From positions 84,457-148,456 of the forward strand of contig JACXVB010000005.1 of assembly GCA_014763615.1 (NCBI GenBank): DNA of 64,000 nt. The letters run 5' to 3'. The stretch comes from Sphingobacteriales bacterium (GTDB lineage: Bacteria; Bacteroidota; Bacteroidia; Sphingobacteriales; Sphingobacteriaceae). A model generated the notes under the pieces. The model made no database searches, was not told the DNA's origin, and saw only the letters and a list, made by a program, of their open reading frames with translations. Each line of letters begins with the position of its first letter. Position 1 is the stretch's first letter. A program made the translations under genes and the position numbers. Below are positions 16,675 through 25,154 of this stretch, piece after piece.

Positions 16675-18548
16675 TGCAATTGTGCTGCACCCAAAATTTC
16701 TTTTGCTTTAGCATAACGCTTGTTGGCATCATTTAATTTTTCTGGATGGCTGTAAACCTCTTCTTTTGCGATTTCTGCTTCCAGTTTTTTTAATAAATTT
16801 TCTTTTTCGGCAATTTCCTCTTCTAAAGTTTGTAAAGCCTGATTAAGTTTTTTCAGCTGTTTTTGCTTTTCTTCCTTTTCAGAAATTTTCACTTCCTCTT
16901 TTTTAGGTTTCTCGGCTTTGGCAGGCTTAATACCACTTTCGTCTAAACCTTTAGCTCTTCGGGCTTGCCACTCTTCATATTCGGCATAAGTGCCTGGATA
17001 TTCTTGAATATTTTTTCCTTCAATAAACCAAATCTTGTTGGCTACATGATCTAGGAAATACCTATCGTGAGAAACTGCTATAAAAGTGCCTTCATATTGT
17101 TGTAAAGCCTGTATCAAGATGTTTACCGATTGTATATCTAAGTGGTTGGTAGGCTCATCCAGGATTAAAAAGTTAGAATCTGTGGTTAATGATTTCGCCA
17201 AAGCTACCCTAGATTTTTCTCCTCCAGATAAAACTCTAATCTTCTTAAAAACATCATCTCCAGTAAACAAAAAGCAACCCAAAATTGAACGAAGCTCTGT
17301 ATCACTGTGTTTTGGTGCAAAAGATTGAAGTTCTTCTAGAATAGAATTGTCTAAATGTAAACTCTCTAGCTGATGTTGGGCGAAAAAGGTAGTGGTAACA
17401 TTATGGCCCGTTTCGCATTTTCCGTTAAAAGGTTCTGTGCCTGCAATAATTCTCAATAAAGTAGATTTTCCTTTACCGTTAGCACCAATTAAGGCAATTT
17501 TATCGCCTTTCTCAATCACCCCATCGGCATTTTCTAAAATATCAATGGTTGGATAACTTTTATAAGCATTTTCTATTCTGATAACATGTCTGCCAGATGG
17601 TTTGGTGAATTTGAAACGAAAATTTACCGTTGGATTTTCATCATCTACATCTTCTACACGTTCCATCCTATCCAAAGCTTTCATCCGTGATTGCGCCATT
17701 TTAGCCTTAGAAGCTTTGGCTTTAAAACGCTCTATTAATCGTTCCTCTTGCTTTATTTTGGCTTGTTGATTTTTAAATTCACCTTTTTGGATTTCAGCTC
17801 TTAAGGCTTTTTCCTCCAAATAAAAAGAATAATTACCAGAGTAAACGGTCAATTTTCCTTTTCTCGATTCCACAATTCTGTTCACAATGCGATCTAGGAA
17901 ATACCTATCGTGAGAAACAATCACAATAGCACCGTCAAAGCCATTTAAATAGTTTTCTAACCACTTAATAGAAGGTAAATCCATGTGGTTGGTGGGCTCA
18001 TCCAACAATAAAATATCGGGTTGTTGCAAAAGGATTTTGGCCAACATTACCCGCATACGCCAACCTCCTGAGAAAGTATTTAAAGGGCGATGCTGATCTT
18101 CTGAACTAAAGCCCAAACCGGCTAAAATCTCGTTAGCTCTATATTCAATATTATAACCGTCTAATGCTTCAAACTCTAATTGCTTATCGCTGAGTTTATT
18201 GATGATTTCATCCGAGTAGTCGGTTTCCATTTTCTTCAATAAAATCTCAATCTCATCATGCAGCTGATTCTGGCGCTCAAAAGCTTCCATAGCCACATGC
18301 AAAATGCTGTGATGAGAATCATAAGACAATAAATCTTGATTGAGATAACCAATTTTAATGTCCTTAGACATGGAAACTGTTCCGCTAGAAGGCGTATATT
18401 CGCCAACAATAATTTTTAAAAGGGTAGATTTTCCGGTTCCATTCGCACCAATTAAGCCAATTTTTTCTCCGGGTTTAATATGCCAGTTGGCGTTTTCATA
18501 TAAGGCTCTAGAGCCAATGAGGAAAGTTAAGTCGTTTATCGCAATCAT
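16632..18548 (-). CDS. ABC-F family ATP-binding protein
   Basis: 638 residues, two ABC ATPase domains and no membrane domain. First domain: Walker A GANGTGKS (34-41), signature FSGGWRMRVMLAK, Walker B LLLDEPTNHMD. Second: GANGKGKS, LSGGEKSRVALAK, LILDEPTNHLD. A linker of the EQ2/ABC-F type lies between, and a C-terminal coiled coil rich in Lys and Glu (about 560-635) is like Uup/EttA relatives that act at the ribosome or on DNA. A TACCTTTG promoter box ends 7 nt before the ATG, so the mRNA may be almost leaderless. Confidence 0.9.
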   Translation of the reverse strand: MIAINDLTFLIGSRALYENANWHIKPGEKIGLIGANGTGKSTLLKIIVGEYTPSSGTVSMSKDIKIGYLNQDLLSYDSHHSILHVAMEAFERQNQLHDEIEILLKKMETDYSDEIINKLSDKQLEFEALDGYNIEYRANEILAGLGFSSEDQHRPLNTFSGGWRMRVMLAKILLQQPDILLLDEPTNHMDLPSIKWLENYLNGFDGAIVIVSHDRYFLDRIVNRIVESRKGKLTVYSGNYSFYLEEKALRAEIQKGEFKNQQAKIKQEERLIERFKAKASKAKMAQSRMKALDRMERVEDVDDENPTVNFRFKFTKPSGRHVIRIENAYKSYPTIDILENADGVIEKGDKIALIGANGKGKSTLLRIIAGTEPFNGKCETGHNVTTTFFAQHQLESLHLDNSILEELQSFAPKHSDTELRSILGCFLFTGDDVFKKIRVLSGGEKSRVALAKSLTTDSNFLILDEPTNHLDIQSVNILIQALQQYEGTFIAVSHDRYFLDHVANKIWFIEGKNIQEYPGTYAEYEEWQARRAKGLDESGIKPAKAEKPKKEEVKISEKEEKQKQLKKLNQALQTLEEEIAEKENLLKKLEAEIAKEEVYSHPEKLNDANKRYAKAKEILGAAQLHWEELAEEIMILEG

Positions 18549-18555
18549 TTGGGCG

Positions 18556-18563
18556 CAAAGGTA
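18556..18563 (-). promoter_or_regulatory. Promoter -7 box of ABC-F gene
   Basis: Minus strand TACCTTTG (TAnnTTTG) ends 7 nt before the start codon at 18548, leaving room for almost no leader. Confidence 0.6.
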
Positions 18564-18650
18564 GTAAATTTTGCAGCATACATGGGGTAAATAGCAGCTC
18601 TCGTTTTTTATAAATGGCTAACTAATTTTAACTTCTTTTGTGTTTATTTC

Positions 18651-19316
18651 ATGATGATGAATCTCTACTGTTTTCCGGGTTTAGGTGCTGATGATCGTTT
18701 GTTTAAGAGGTTGCAGCTCAATCACTATCAAATCCAAAATATTTATTGGTTAACGCCTCATCAAAATGAGAGTTTGGCAGACTATAGCAGAAGGTTAATT
18801 CCTCAGATAGATCAAACTCAGCCTTTTGCTTTACTAGGCGTTTCTTTGGGCGGCATTATGGTGGCTGAATTATCACATCAATTACCAGCAGCGCATTTTT
18901 TTGTGATTTCTAGTGTAAAATCGTCTAAAGAATTCCCATTTTATTTGGGTCTTTTCAGACGATTAGGTTTTAAGTACATCATCAGTGCTAGTTTTCTCAA
19001 GGCTTTAAAGCCGATGATTCCTTTCCTTTTTGGGAGGATGAACAAAACGGATAAACAGCTGATTTTTAATATGATTGACAATGCAGACCCACTATTTTTA
19101 TCATGGGCAGCTAAAGCCATTTTAAGTTGGAAATCAAAAGATGAACTCACGCCTTTCCATAAAATTACCCAAATAGTTGGGGATAGAGATTTGATTTTTC
19201 GTCATGCTAAACTTCCTGATTGCAAGATTATAAAAGGCGGAACGCATGTCATGATTTTAAATAGAGCCGGAGAAGTCAGCGCAATAATTAATGAACTTAG
19301 CTATTCCATTAAATAA
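18651..19316 (+). CDS. Alpha/beta hydrolase
   Basis: 221 residues. YCFPGLGADDRLF (about 6-18) is the oxyanion-hole region, LLGVSLGGIMVAE (about 61-73) is the nucleophile elbow with Ser, and late VGDRD and KGGTHVMI provide plausible Asp and His. The family cannot be narrowed from sequence; no signal peptide, so cytosolic. The start is one of two adjacent ATGs at 18651 and 18654. It stands alone between the ABC-F gene (divergent) and the TonB-family gene (convergent). Confidence 0.8.
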   Translation: MMMNLYCFPGLGADDRLFKRLQLNHYQIQNIYWLTPHQNESLADYSRRLIPQIDQTQPFALLGVSLGGIMVAELSHQLPAAHFFVISSVKSSKEFPFYLGLFRRLGFKYIISASFLKALKPMIPFLFGRMNKTDKQLIFNMIDNADPLFLSWAAKAILSWKSKDELTPFHKITQIVGDRDLIFRHAKLPDCKIIKGGTHVMILNRAGEVSAIINELSYSIK

Positions 19317-19323
19317 GGCTTCT

Positions 19324-19357
19324 AAAAAAAAGCCCAGCAACATAGAGAGTGCCGAGC
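19324..19357 (-). terminator. Terminator of the TonB-family beta-barrel gene
   Basis: On the minus strand GCTCGGCA (19357-19350) pairs with TGCTGGGC (19339-19332), using two wobble pairs, and is followed by eight T (19331-19324). It lies 27 nt past the stop of the beta-barrel gene. Confidence 0.75.
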
Positions 19358-19383
19358 CTTAGGATAAAAATAGAAATGGTGTT

Positions 19384-21822
19384 TTAGTTTTTCAATCTGC
19401 TTTGTTCGCTTTCTAAACCCGTAGCTCTTCTTCTGGCGGGTTTAATATCATTTTTACCAAACTTATAGCTTAAGGTTAATCTAATTACTTGGGTATCGTT
19501 TTTTTGTACTAAATTATAATTTAAGCCTGGGTATGCGCTAGAGATTGCTTGTTTACGAGTGTTAAATAAATCGCTCATTGCCAATTTCAAGTTTAGTTTG
19601 TTGTTCATTAATGACTGGCTGATGCCTCCATCAAAACTATATTGAGCATTAATTTTGAGCGCACCATACTCCATTGGTGAAGTATAATTTCCGCTAAATT
19701 CTGCACTTAATGTTTTGGTGATAGTGAAATTATGTTGACTGTTCATCTGAAAAACTGTTTTTCCAGAATTTAAGTTTTGCCCTTCAAGATTTGCAGATCT
19801 AAATCCTAAATAAAATAAACCTAAATTATTGCTGCTGTTCCACCATTTAGCAAAACTGAAGGGCGCATTTAAATTTATTCCATAGTTAATTTGCTTATCT
19901 AAGTTTTTGTTGGTCTGATAAAGTGCTTTTTTAGCGTTATCAGGTAGTAAAACTTGAGTAATGACATCATTAGTTAAGCTGTAGTTTACTGACAAATTAT
20001 ATTGCTTTTTATAAGTGTAAGATACCTCGTAGCTGTTGGTAAACTGAGGGTTCAAAAATGGATTTCCTCTCTGAAAAGTATATTGATCTAAATAAAATTC
20101 AAACGGATTTAAAGCATCATAACTTGGTCTATCAATTCTGCGACTATAAGAAGCTGATAAATCGTGATTTTTACCCAAAGAACGAGTTATAAATGCACTT
20201 GGAAATAAATTGATATAGCTCCGTTTTACCACATTATTGGTGGTGATTAAATCGCCTTTAGAGTTGGTTTGTTCTGCCCTCAATCCAAATTGAAACTGCA
20301 TACCTTTATACTCAGTACTAAAGTTAGTGTAAGCAGCATTTACATTCTCTTCGTAAATAAAATGGTTGCTTCTTTGAGGATCGCTTTCCCAATTTCCATT
20401 GTTATCTTGAGTAAACTGGAAATCGTTGTCCGTAGTTACCCATGAGGCTTTTATACCTGCTTCAAACTTGCTTTTCTTGCCCAAAGGTTTAGTATAATCA
20501 GCTTTAAAGGCTGAAATATCTATTTTAGATGGGTTGGCATTTTTGAAAAACCAAGGACTTTTTAAATCGCTTCCATTAGCTTGATAAAAATAATTGCTGT
20601 AATCGCTTTTATCTCCACCGTAATAGTGTGAATAGTCAGCATCAGCAGAAAACTCCTGACCTAATGAATCTATAGAAACCTTATAATTGGCATTATAAGC
20701 CATATTCCTGTAATTATTGTTCGCTAAAGCATCCACATAAATGGAAGAGTCTGTTTGAGCAAAAGAAGTTCCGACCAGCGTATTGTTAACATTGGTATTT
20801 CTTCCATCAGAATTATAACCAGTAACCAAAAAACCTAATGTGTTTTTAGAGTTGAGGAAAATATCCATACCCGCTTTAAAATTGTTGTTTTGATTTTTAT
20901 CATGGATATTAGCGATTTGAGAAAAATAGGTTGGCGTACCTGTACCTGAAATCCTATTGATGTCTAAATGCTGGTTGCTTTCGCGATAATTGTAATTATA
21001 ACTTCCAAACAAATTCACAGACTTGGTTCTGTGGTTGATATTAAATCCTCCGTTGCCACGATAGTTAGGGCTGTAGCCTAAACTCATACTTGCAGAACCA
21101 TTGGTACCCAAACCTTTTCCTTTTTTTCTTTTGATATTGATGATTCCGGCATTTCCACTGGCATCGTATTTTGCTGAAGGATTGGTAATTAACTCGATGG
21201 ATTCAATCTCGCTACTAGGCATATTCTTCAACATATTCACCACATCAGCGTTACTCATATAGGTCATTTTACCATCTAACATCACATTTACACCCTGTTT
21301 ACCTTTCATGGCCAAATTATCGTTTTGGTCAACGGTTACGCCTGGTGCTTTTTCTAAAACTTCTAAAGCAGAGGTTCCACTAGCCAATGTGCTATTTGCC
21401 ACATTCATCACTAATCTATCCAATTTACGCTCTAAAAGCGGACGTTTTGCCGTAACCGTAACCTCATTTAGGGCTTTACTCGCCATAGTTAAAATCAGAT
21501 CAGGAATTTGTACGGATTGTTGGTTGATATTGAAAACCGCAGAATAGGCATCTTTCATTCCAAACATTCTGGCGCTAATCAAATATGCTCCGTTTTTAAC
21601 GTTACTGAAGTGATATCTTCCTTGCTCGTCTGTTAAATCAGTTTTAACAATCGCAGAATCTTTTGCAGATAATAGACTCACTGTTACATAATCTAATGGT
21701 TTTTGGGCTGCATCTTTAACTTGGCCGTTTACTTCTTTTTCTTGAGCAAAGGCAGCGATTCCAGAGAGGCTTACCAATAGTGCTAAACTTATTTTTTTTA
21801 GTATTAATGCTTTCATTTTCAT
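19384..21822 (-). CDS. Outer membrane beta-barrel protein with TonB plug and carboxypeptidase-like N-terminus
   Basis: About 812 residues. Signal peptide (ALILKKISLALLVSLSGIAAFAQ), then a carboxypeptidase regulatory-like domain (EVNGQVKDAAQKPLDYVTVSL, about 28-105), a TonB plug (NEVTVTAKRPLLERKLDRLV to GNAGIINIKRKKGKG), and a long barrel with C-terminal aromatic pattern. This is the OMP_b-brl_3 type receptor family, distinct from SusC, and no SusD partner is adjacent. Substrate unknown. I start at the ATG at 21822; an ATG six bases later is equally possible, while the upstream in-frame ATG adds a hydrophilic tail before the signal peptide. Confidence 0.85.
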   Translation of the reverse strand: MKMKALILKKISLALLVSLSGIAAFAQEKEVNGQVKDAAQKPLDYVTVSLLSAKDSAIVKTDLTDEQGRYHFSNVKNGAYLISARMFGMKDAYSAVFNINQQSVQIPDLILTMASKALNEVTVTAKRPLLERKLDRLVMNVANSTLASGTSALEVLEKAPGVTVDQNDNLAMKGKQGVNVMLDGKMTYMSNADVVNMLKNMPSSEIESIELITNPSAKYDASGNAGIINIKRKKGKGLGTNGSASMSLGYSPNYRGNGGFNINHRTKSVNLFGSYNYNYRESNQHLDINRISGTGTPTYFSQIANIHDKNQNNNFKAGMDIFLNSKNTLGFLVTGYNSDGRNTNVNNTLVGTSFAQTDSSIYVDALANNNYRNMAYNANYKVSIDSLGQEFSADADYSHYYGGDKSDYSNYFYQANGSDLKSPWFFKNANPSKIDISAFKADYTKPLGKKSKFEAGIKASWVTTDNDFQFTQDNNGNWESDPQRSNHFIYEENVNAAYTNFSTEYKGMQFQFGLRAEQTNSKGDLITTNNVVKRSYINLFPSAFITRSLGKNHDLSASYSRRIDRPSYDALNPFEFYLDQYTFQRGNPFLNPQFTNSYEVSYTYKKQYNLSVNYSLTNDVITQVLLPDNAKKALYQTNKNLDKQINYGINLNAPFSFAKWWNSSNNLGLFYLGFRSANLEGQNLNSGKTVFQMNSQHNFTITKTLSAEFSGNYTSPMEYGALKINAQYSFDGGISQSLMNNKLNLKLAMSDLFNTRKQAISSAYPGLNYNLVQKNDTQVIRLTLSYKFGKNDIKPARRRATGLESEQSRLKN

Positions 21823-22207
21823 TCTATTTATGGTCGAAAAATTAGGCAACAAAAATCCCATTAGGGGTTAAAACACCCTTTCCCAATCAAACTGGAAGGT
21901 TTTAGCTGCTTAAGAACGACCTGTTCTTGTTGTCTTTGTAAATAAGACGGTGATTTTTAAAAGAGGTTACAGGCAAAATGATAAAAAAATTAAAATGGGT
22001 TTAAATTGCTTTAAAACAAGGCGATATTTTATTAAAGGAGTTGGTATAGTTAGACTTTTTCTGTTTTCTTAAAGATTTTTAAAAAATAATTCAGTTATCA
22101 TTAAATAATTCTTTTATGAATAATAAATTCGTAAAAATCAATTGCTACAAATTTGTAAAACTGCAAGTTTAAGTTTATAATAAAAATATTTAGATTCATT
22201 GGTCAAT
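21823..22207. other. Intergenic region at the left edge of the restriction-modification island
   Basis: About 385 bp, very AT-rich in the right half. It must hold the promoters of the divergent beta-barrel and restriction genes, but no exact TAnnTTTG box was found close to either start. No tRNA or direct repeat marks a boundary here. Confidence 0.4.
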
Positions 22208-24127
22208 ATGACAATACAAACCTACCTAGAAACCTTAAACATCAGATATAAAACCGGAATTAGCCGAGAACATACCTATCGTGGTGATTTGCAAACTTTG
22301 TTGATGACCTTGTTGCCTGATGTTTTGGTAACTAACGAACCCTCACGGATAGATTGCGGTTCACCAGATTATGTGCTCACTAAAAAAGGCATTCCTGTGG
22401 GTTATATCGAAGCCAAGGATATTGGTGTGGACTTACATAGCAAAACCTTAAAAGAACAGTTTGATCGATATAAGCAAGGTTTAAGCAACCTGATATTTAC
22501 CGATTATTTAGATTTTCATTTCTATAAAGATGGTGATTTTACCACCAGCATTGCCATTGCCAAAATAGAAAACGGAAGCATAGTTCCGTTACCAGAAAGT
22601 TTTCAAACTTTCGAAAATCTGATACAAAACTTTGCGCAAACAGTAACTCAAACCATTAAATCGCCAACAAAATTGGCGGAAATGATGGCAGGTAAAGCCA
22701 AGCTGATGGCGGATGTAATAGAAAAATCTTTAGCTAATGATGATGAACACGATACCCGAAGCGCATTAAAAAGCCAGATGCTTTCTTTTAAGCAAATGCT
22801 GATACATGATATCAACAATCAGGCTTTCGCCGATATCTATGCCCAAACCATTGCTTACGGAATGTTTGCAGCAAGGTATCACGATCCTACTTTACCTACG
22901 TTTAGTAGGCAAGAGGCAGCTACGCTGATTCCAAAAACCAATCCTTTTTTACGAAAGTTATTTCAAGATATTGCCGGTTATGATTTAGATAGCCGTTTGG
23001 TTTGGATTGTAGATGAGTTGGTGAATGTGTTTTTAGCTACCGATGTGGCTGATATTATGAAGAACTTTGGTAAAAGCACCAAGCAGGAAGACCCTGTAGT
23101 GCATTTTTACGAAACCTTTTTAGCCGAATATAACCCAGCTTTGCGTAAGGCGAGGGGCGTTTGGTACACCCCGCAACCTGTGGTTAATTTTATTGTAAGG
23201 GCGGTAGATGATATTTTAAAAACAGAATTTAACCTGCCACAAGGTTTAGCCGATACCAGCAAGATTAAAATTAAAACCAAACATGTTACCAAAGCCACTG
23301 CCGACCAACGCAGCAAACTAAAAGAGGTAGAACAGGAGCAAGAGGTACACCGCGTACAAATACTAGACCCTGCCACTGGAACCGGAACTTTTTTAGCCGA
23401 AGTAGTTAAACACATTTATAAAAAGTTTGAAGGGCAGCAAGGCATTTGGAGCAATTATGTAAACCAACACTTAATCCCACGTTTAAACGGATTTGAATTG
23501 TTGATGGCAAGTTACGCCATGGCACATTTAAAATTAGACATGCTGCTCACCGAAACCGGTTACAAACCTAATGACACCCTTCCAAATGGAGGGGACGGGG
23601 GAGGTCAGCGTTTCCGTATTTTCTTAACCAATTCTTTAGAAGAAGCCCACCCCGATACCGGTACTTTATTTAGCACTTGGTTAAGCGACGAAGCCGACCA
23701 AGCCAATGCCGTAAAAAGAGACTCGCCCGTAATGGTAATTATGGGAAACCCACCTTATAGTGTAAGCAGTACTAATAAAAGAGAATGGATAGAAAAATTA
23801 ACTGCCGATTATAAAAAGGATTTAAATGAAAGAAATATTCAGCCCTTATCTGATGATTATATCAAATTTATAAGGTTTGGGCAACATTTTATTGATAAAA
23901 ACGGAAGCGGAATTTTAGCCTTTATTTCTAATAATTCTTTTTTAGATGGCTTAATACATCGCCAAATGAGAAAGCATTTAATGCAAAGTTTTGATAAAAT
24001 ATACATTATAGATTTACATGGAAATAGCAAGAAAAAGGAAACAGCTTTAGATGGTTCTGTTGACCAAAACGTATTTGATATTATGCAAGGAGTGAGTATC
24101 AATATTTTTGTAAAGAAGAAAGCGTAA
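22208..24127 (+). CDS. Type IIG/ISP restriction-modification enzyme, N-terminal half (nuclease plus methylase)
   Basis: 639 residues. The N-terminus has a PD-(D/E)XK nuclease: SPDYV (about 54-58) and GYIEAK (about 66-71). A helical spacer follows. The adenine methyltransferase has motif I LDPATGTGTFL (about 386-396), preceded by RKARGVWYTPQPVVNFIV, and motif IV NPPYSVS (about 516-522). The frame stops soon after IDLHGNSKKKE and INIFVKKKA. In intact relatives the chain continues into a VFHFDLYGKRE segment, which here starts the downstream gene at 25138, so this is the front half of a split enzyme. Two nt separate it from a YhcG gene. An in-frame repeat adds a Gly-rich loop at about 457-467. 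ATG at 22208 preferred over TTG at 22199. Confidence 0.82.
   Translation: MTIQTYLETLNIRYKTGISREHTYRGDLQTLLMTLLPDVLVTNEPSRIDCGSPDYVLTKKGIPVGYIEAKDIGVDLHSKTLKEQFDRYKQGLSNLIFTDYLDFHFYKDGDFTTSIAIAKIENGSIVPLPESFQTFENLIQNFAQTVTQTIKSPTKLAEMMAGKAKLMADVIEKSLANDDEHDTRSALKSQMLSFKQMLIHDINNQAFADIYAQTIAYGMFAARYHDPTLPTFSRQEAATLIPKTNPFLRKLFQDIAGYDLDSRLVWIVDELVNVFLATDVADIMKNFGKSTKQEDPVVHFYETFLAEYNPALRKARGVWYTPQPVVNFIVRAVDDILKTEFNLPQGLADTSKIKIKTKHVTKATADQRSKLKEVEQEQEVHRVQILDPATGTGTFLAEVVKHIYKKFEGQQGIWSNYVNQHLIPRLNGFELLMASYAMAHLKLDMLLTETGYKPNDTLPNGGDGGGQRFRIFLTNSLEEAHPDTGTLFSTWLSDEADQANAVKRDSPVMVIMGNPPYSVSSTNKREWIEKLTADYKKDLNERNIQPLSDDYIKFIRFGQHFIDKNGSGILAFISNNSFLDGLIHRQMRKHLMQSFDKIYIIDLHGNSKKKETALDGSVDQNVFDIMQGVSINIFVKKKA
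23575..23608 (+). repeat. In-frame copy of the palindromic repeat (copy in N-terminal half)
   Basis: A GC-rich 34-bp stretch with CCTTCC...GGAGGGG and the end GGGGGAGGTC. It matches the repeat at 26667-26699 at nearly every base and encodes an extra Gly/Pro-rich loop (TLPNGGDGGGQ) in the restriction enzyme. Confidence 0.75.
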
Positions 24128-24128
24128 C

Positions 24129-25154
24129 ATGCAATATTTAATAGAAATTAAACAGATACTTGCCCAAGCAAGGCAAAAAAGCTACCAAGCTATTAATGCC
24201 GCTATGGTTGAGGCATATTGGAATATTGGAAAAACAATTGTGCTTGAGGAGCAAAACGGAAAAAATCGAGCTGATTATGGCAAAGCAATTATTAAAACAA
24301 TTGCTAAAGAACTTTCTGATGAATTTGGTAGAGGATTTTCAGAAAGGAATATTCGAAATTTTAGGCAATTTTATCTCACTTTTCCCGAATCTGAGATTTG
24401 GCAGACACTGTCTGCCAAATTGAGCTGGTCTCATTTTCAATTAATTATGAGTGTAACCAATAAGGATGCCCAAAAATATTACCTCCAAGAAGCAGCTCAA
24501 AATATGTGGAGTGTGCGCACTTTAGATAGAAACATCAGTACACTTTATTACCAAAGGCTTTTATCATCTCAAATAAAAGAACCTGTTGAGGCAGAAATGC
24601 TAGAAAACACAAAAGAATTGCAGCAAGATGCATTTGAATTTATTAAAAACCCAAGCGTATTAGAATTTTTAAACCTCCCAAATAATTTAAGCTATACAGA
24701 ACAAGCCTTAGAAAACGCATTAATCAATAACCTGCAACAATTTATTTTAGAATTAGGTAAAGGCTTTGCATTTGTAGAACGTCAACAACTCATCAGAACA
24801 GAAACCAGCGATTTCTATATCGATTTGGTGTTTTACAATTACATTTTAAAATGTTTTGTAATTATTGATTTAAAAACCACCAAGATTACCCATCAAGATG
24901 TAGGGCAATTAGATATGTATGTGCGTATGTATAACGATTTAAAAAAGCAACCAACCGATAACCCCACCATTGGTATTTTGCTATGTACAGAAACCGATAA
25001 AACCATTGCCAAATACTCAGTATTGGCAGAAAATAAGCAGCTTTTCGCTACCAAATATCTCCCTTATTTGCCTACCGTGGACGAATTAATTGCCGAAATA
25101 GAAAGAGAAAAAGCGATGTTGAACCTACAAAACCAAAATGATGAGCAAAGATAA
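24129..25154 (+). CDS. YhcG/DUF1016 family PDDEXK nuclease
   Basis: 341 residues. N-terminal DUF1016 domain (ARQKSYQAINAAMVEAYWNIGK, about 13-34; FGRGFSERNIRNFRQFY, about 75-91) is a winged-helix-like DNA-binding part. The C-terminal PD-(D/E)XK domain has FYIDLVFYNYILKCFVIIDLKTTKI (Asp, then D-L-K). The gene lies between two halves of a type IIG enzyme: 2 nt after the first and overlapping the second by 17 nt, so all three are likely one operon. YhcG proteins recur in restriction-modification loci, but their role is not settled. Complete gene, no decay visible. Confidence 0.85.
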   Translation: MQYLIEIKQILAQARQKSYQAINAAMVEAYWNIGKTIVLEEQNGKNRADYGKAIIKTIAKELSDEFGRGFSERNIRNFRQFYLTFPESEIWQTLSAKLSWSHFQLIMSVTNKDAQKYYLQEAAQNMWSVRTLDRNISTLYYQRLLSSQIKEPVEAEMLENTKELQQDAFEFIKNPSVLEFLNLPNNLSYTEQALENALINNLQQFILELGKGFAFVERQQLIRTETSDFYIDLVFYNYILKCFVIIDLKTTKITHQDVGQLDMYVRMYNDLKKQPTDNPTIGILLCTETDKTIAKYSVLAENKQLFATKYLPYLPTVDELIAEIEREKAMLNLQNQNDEQR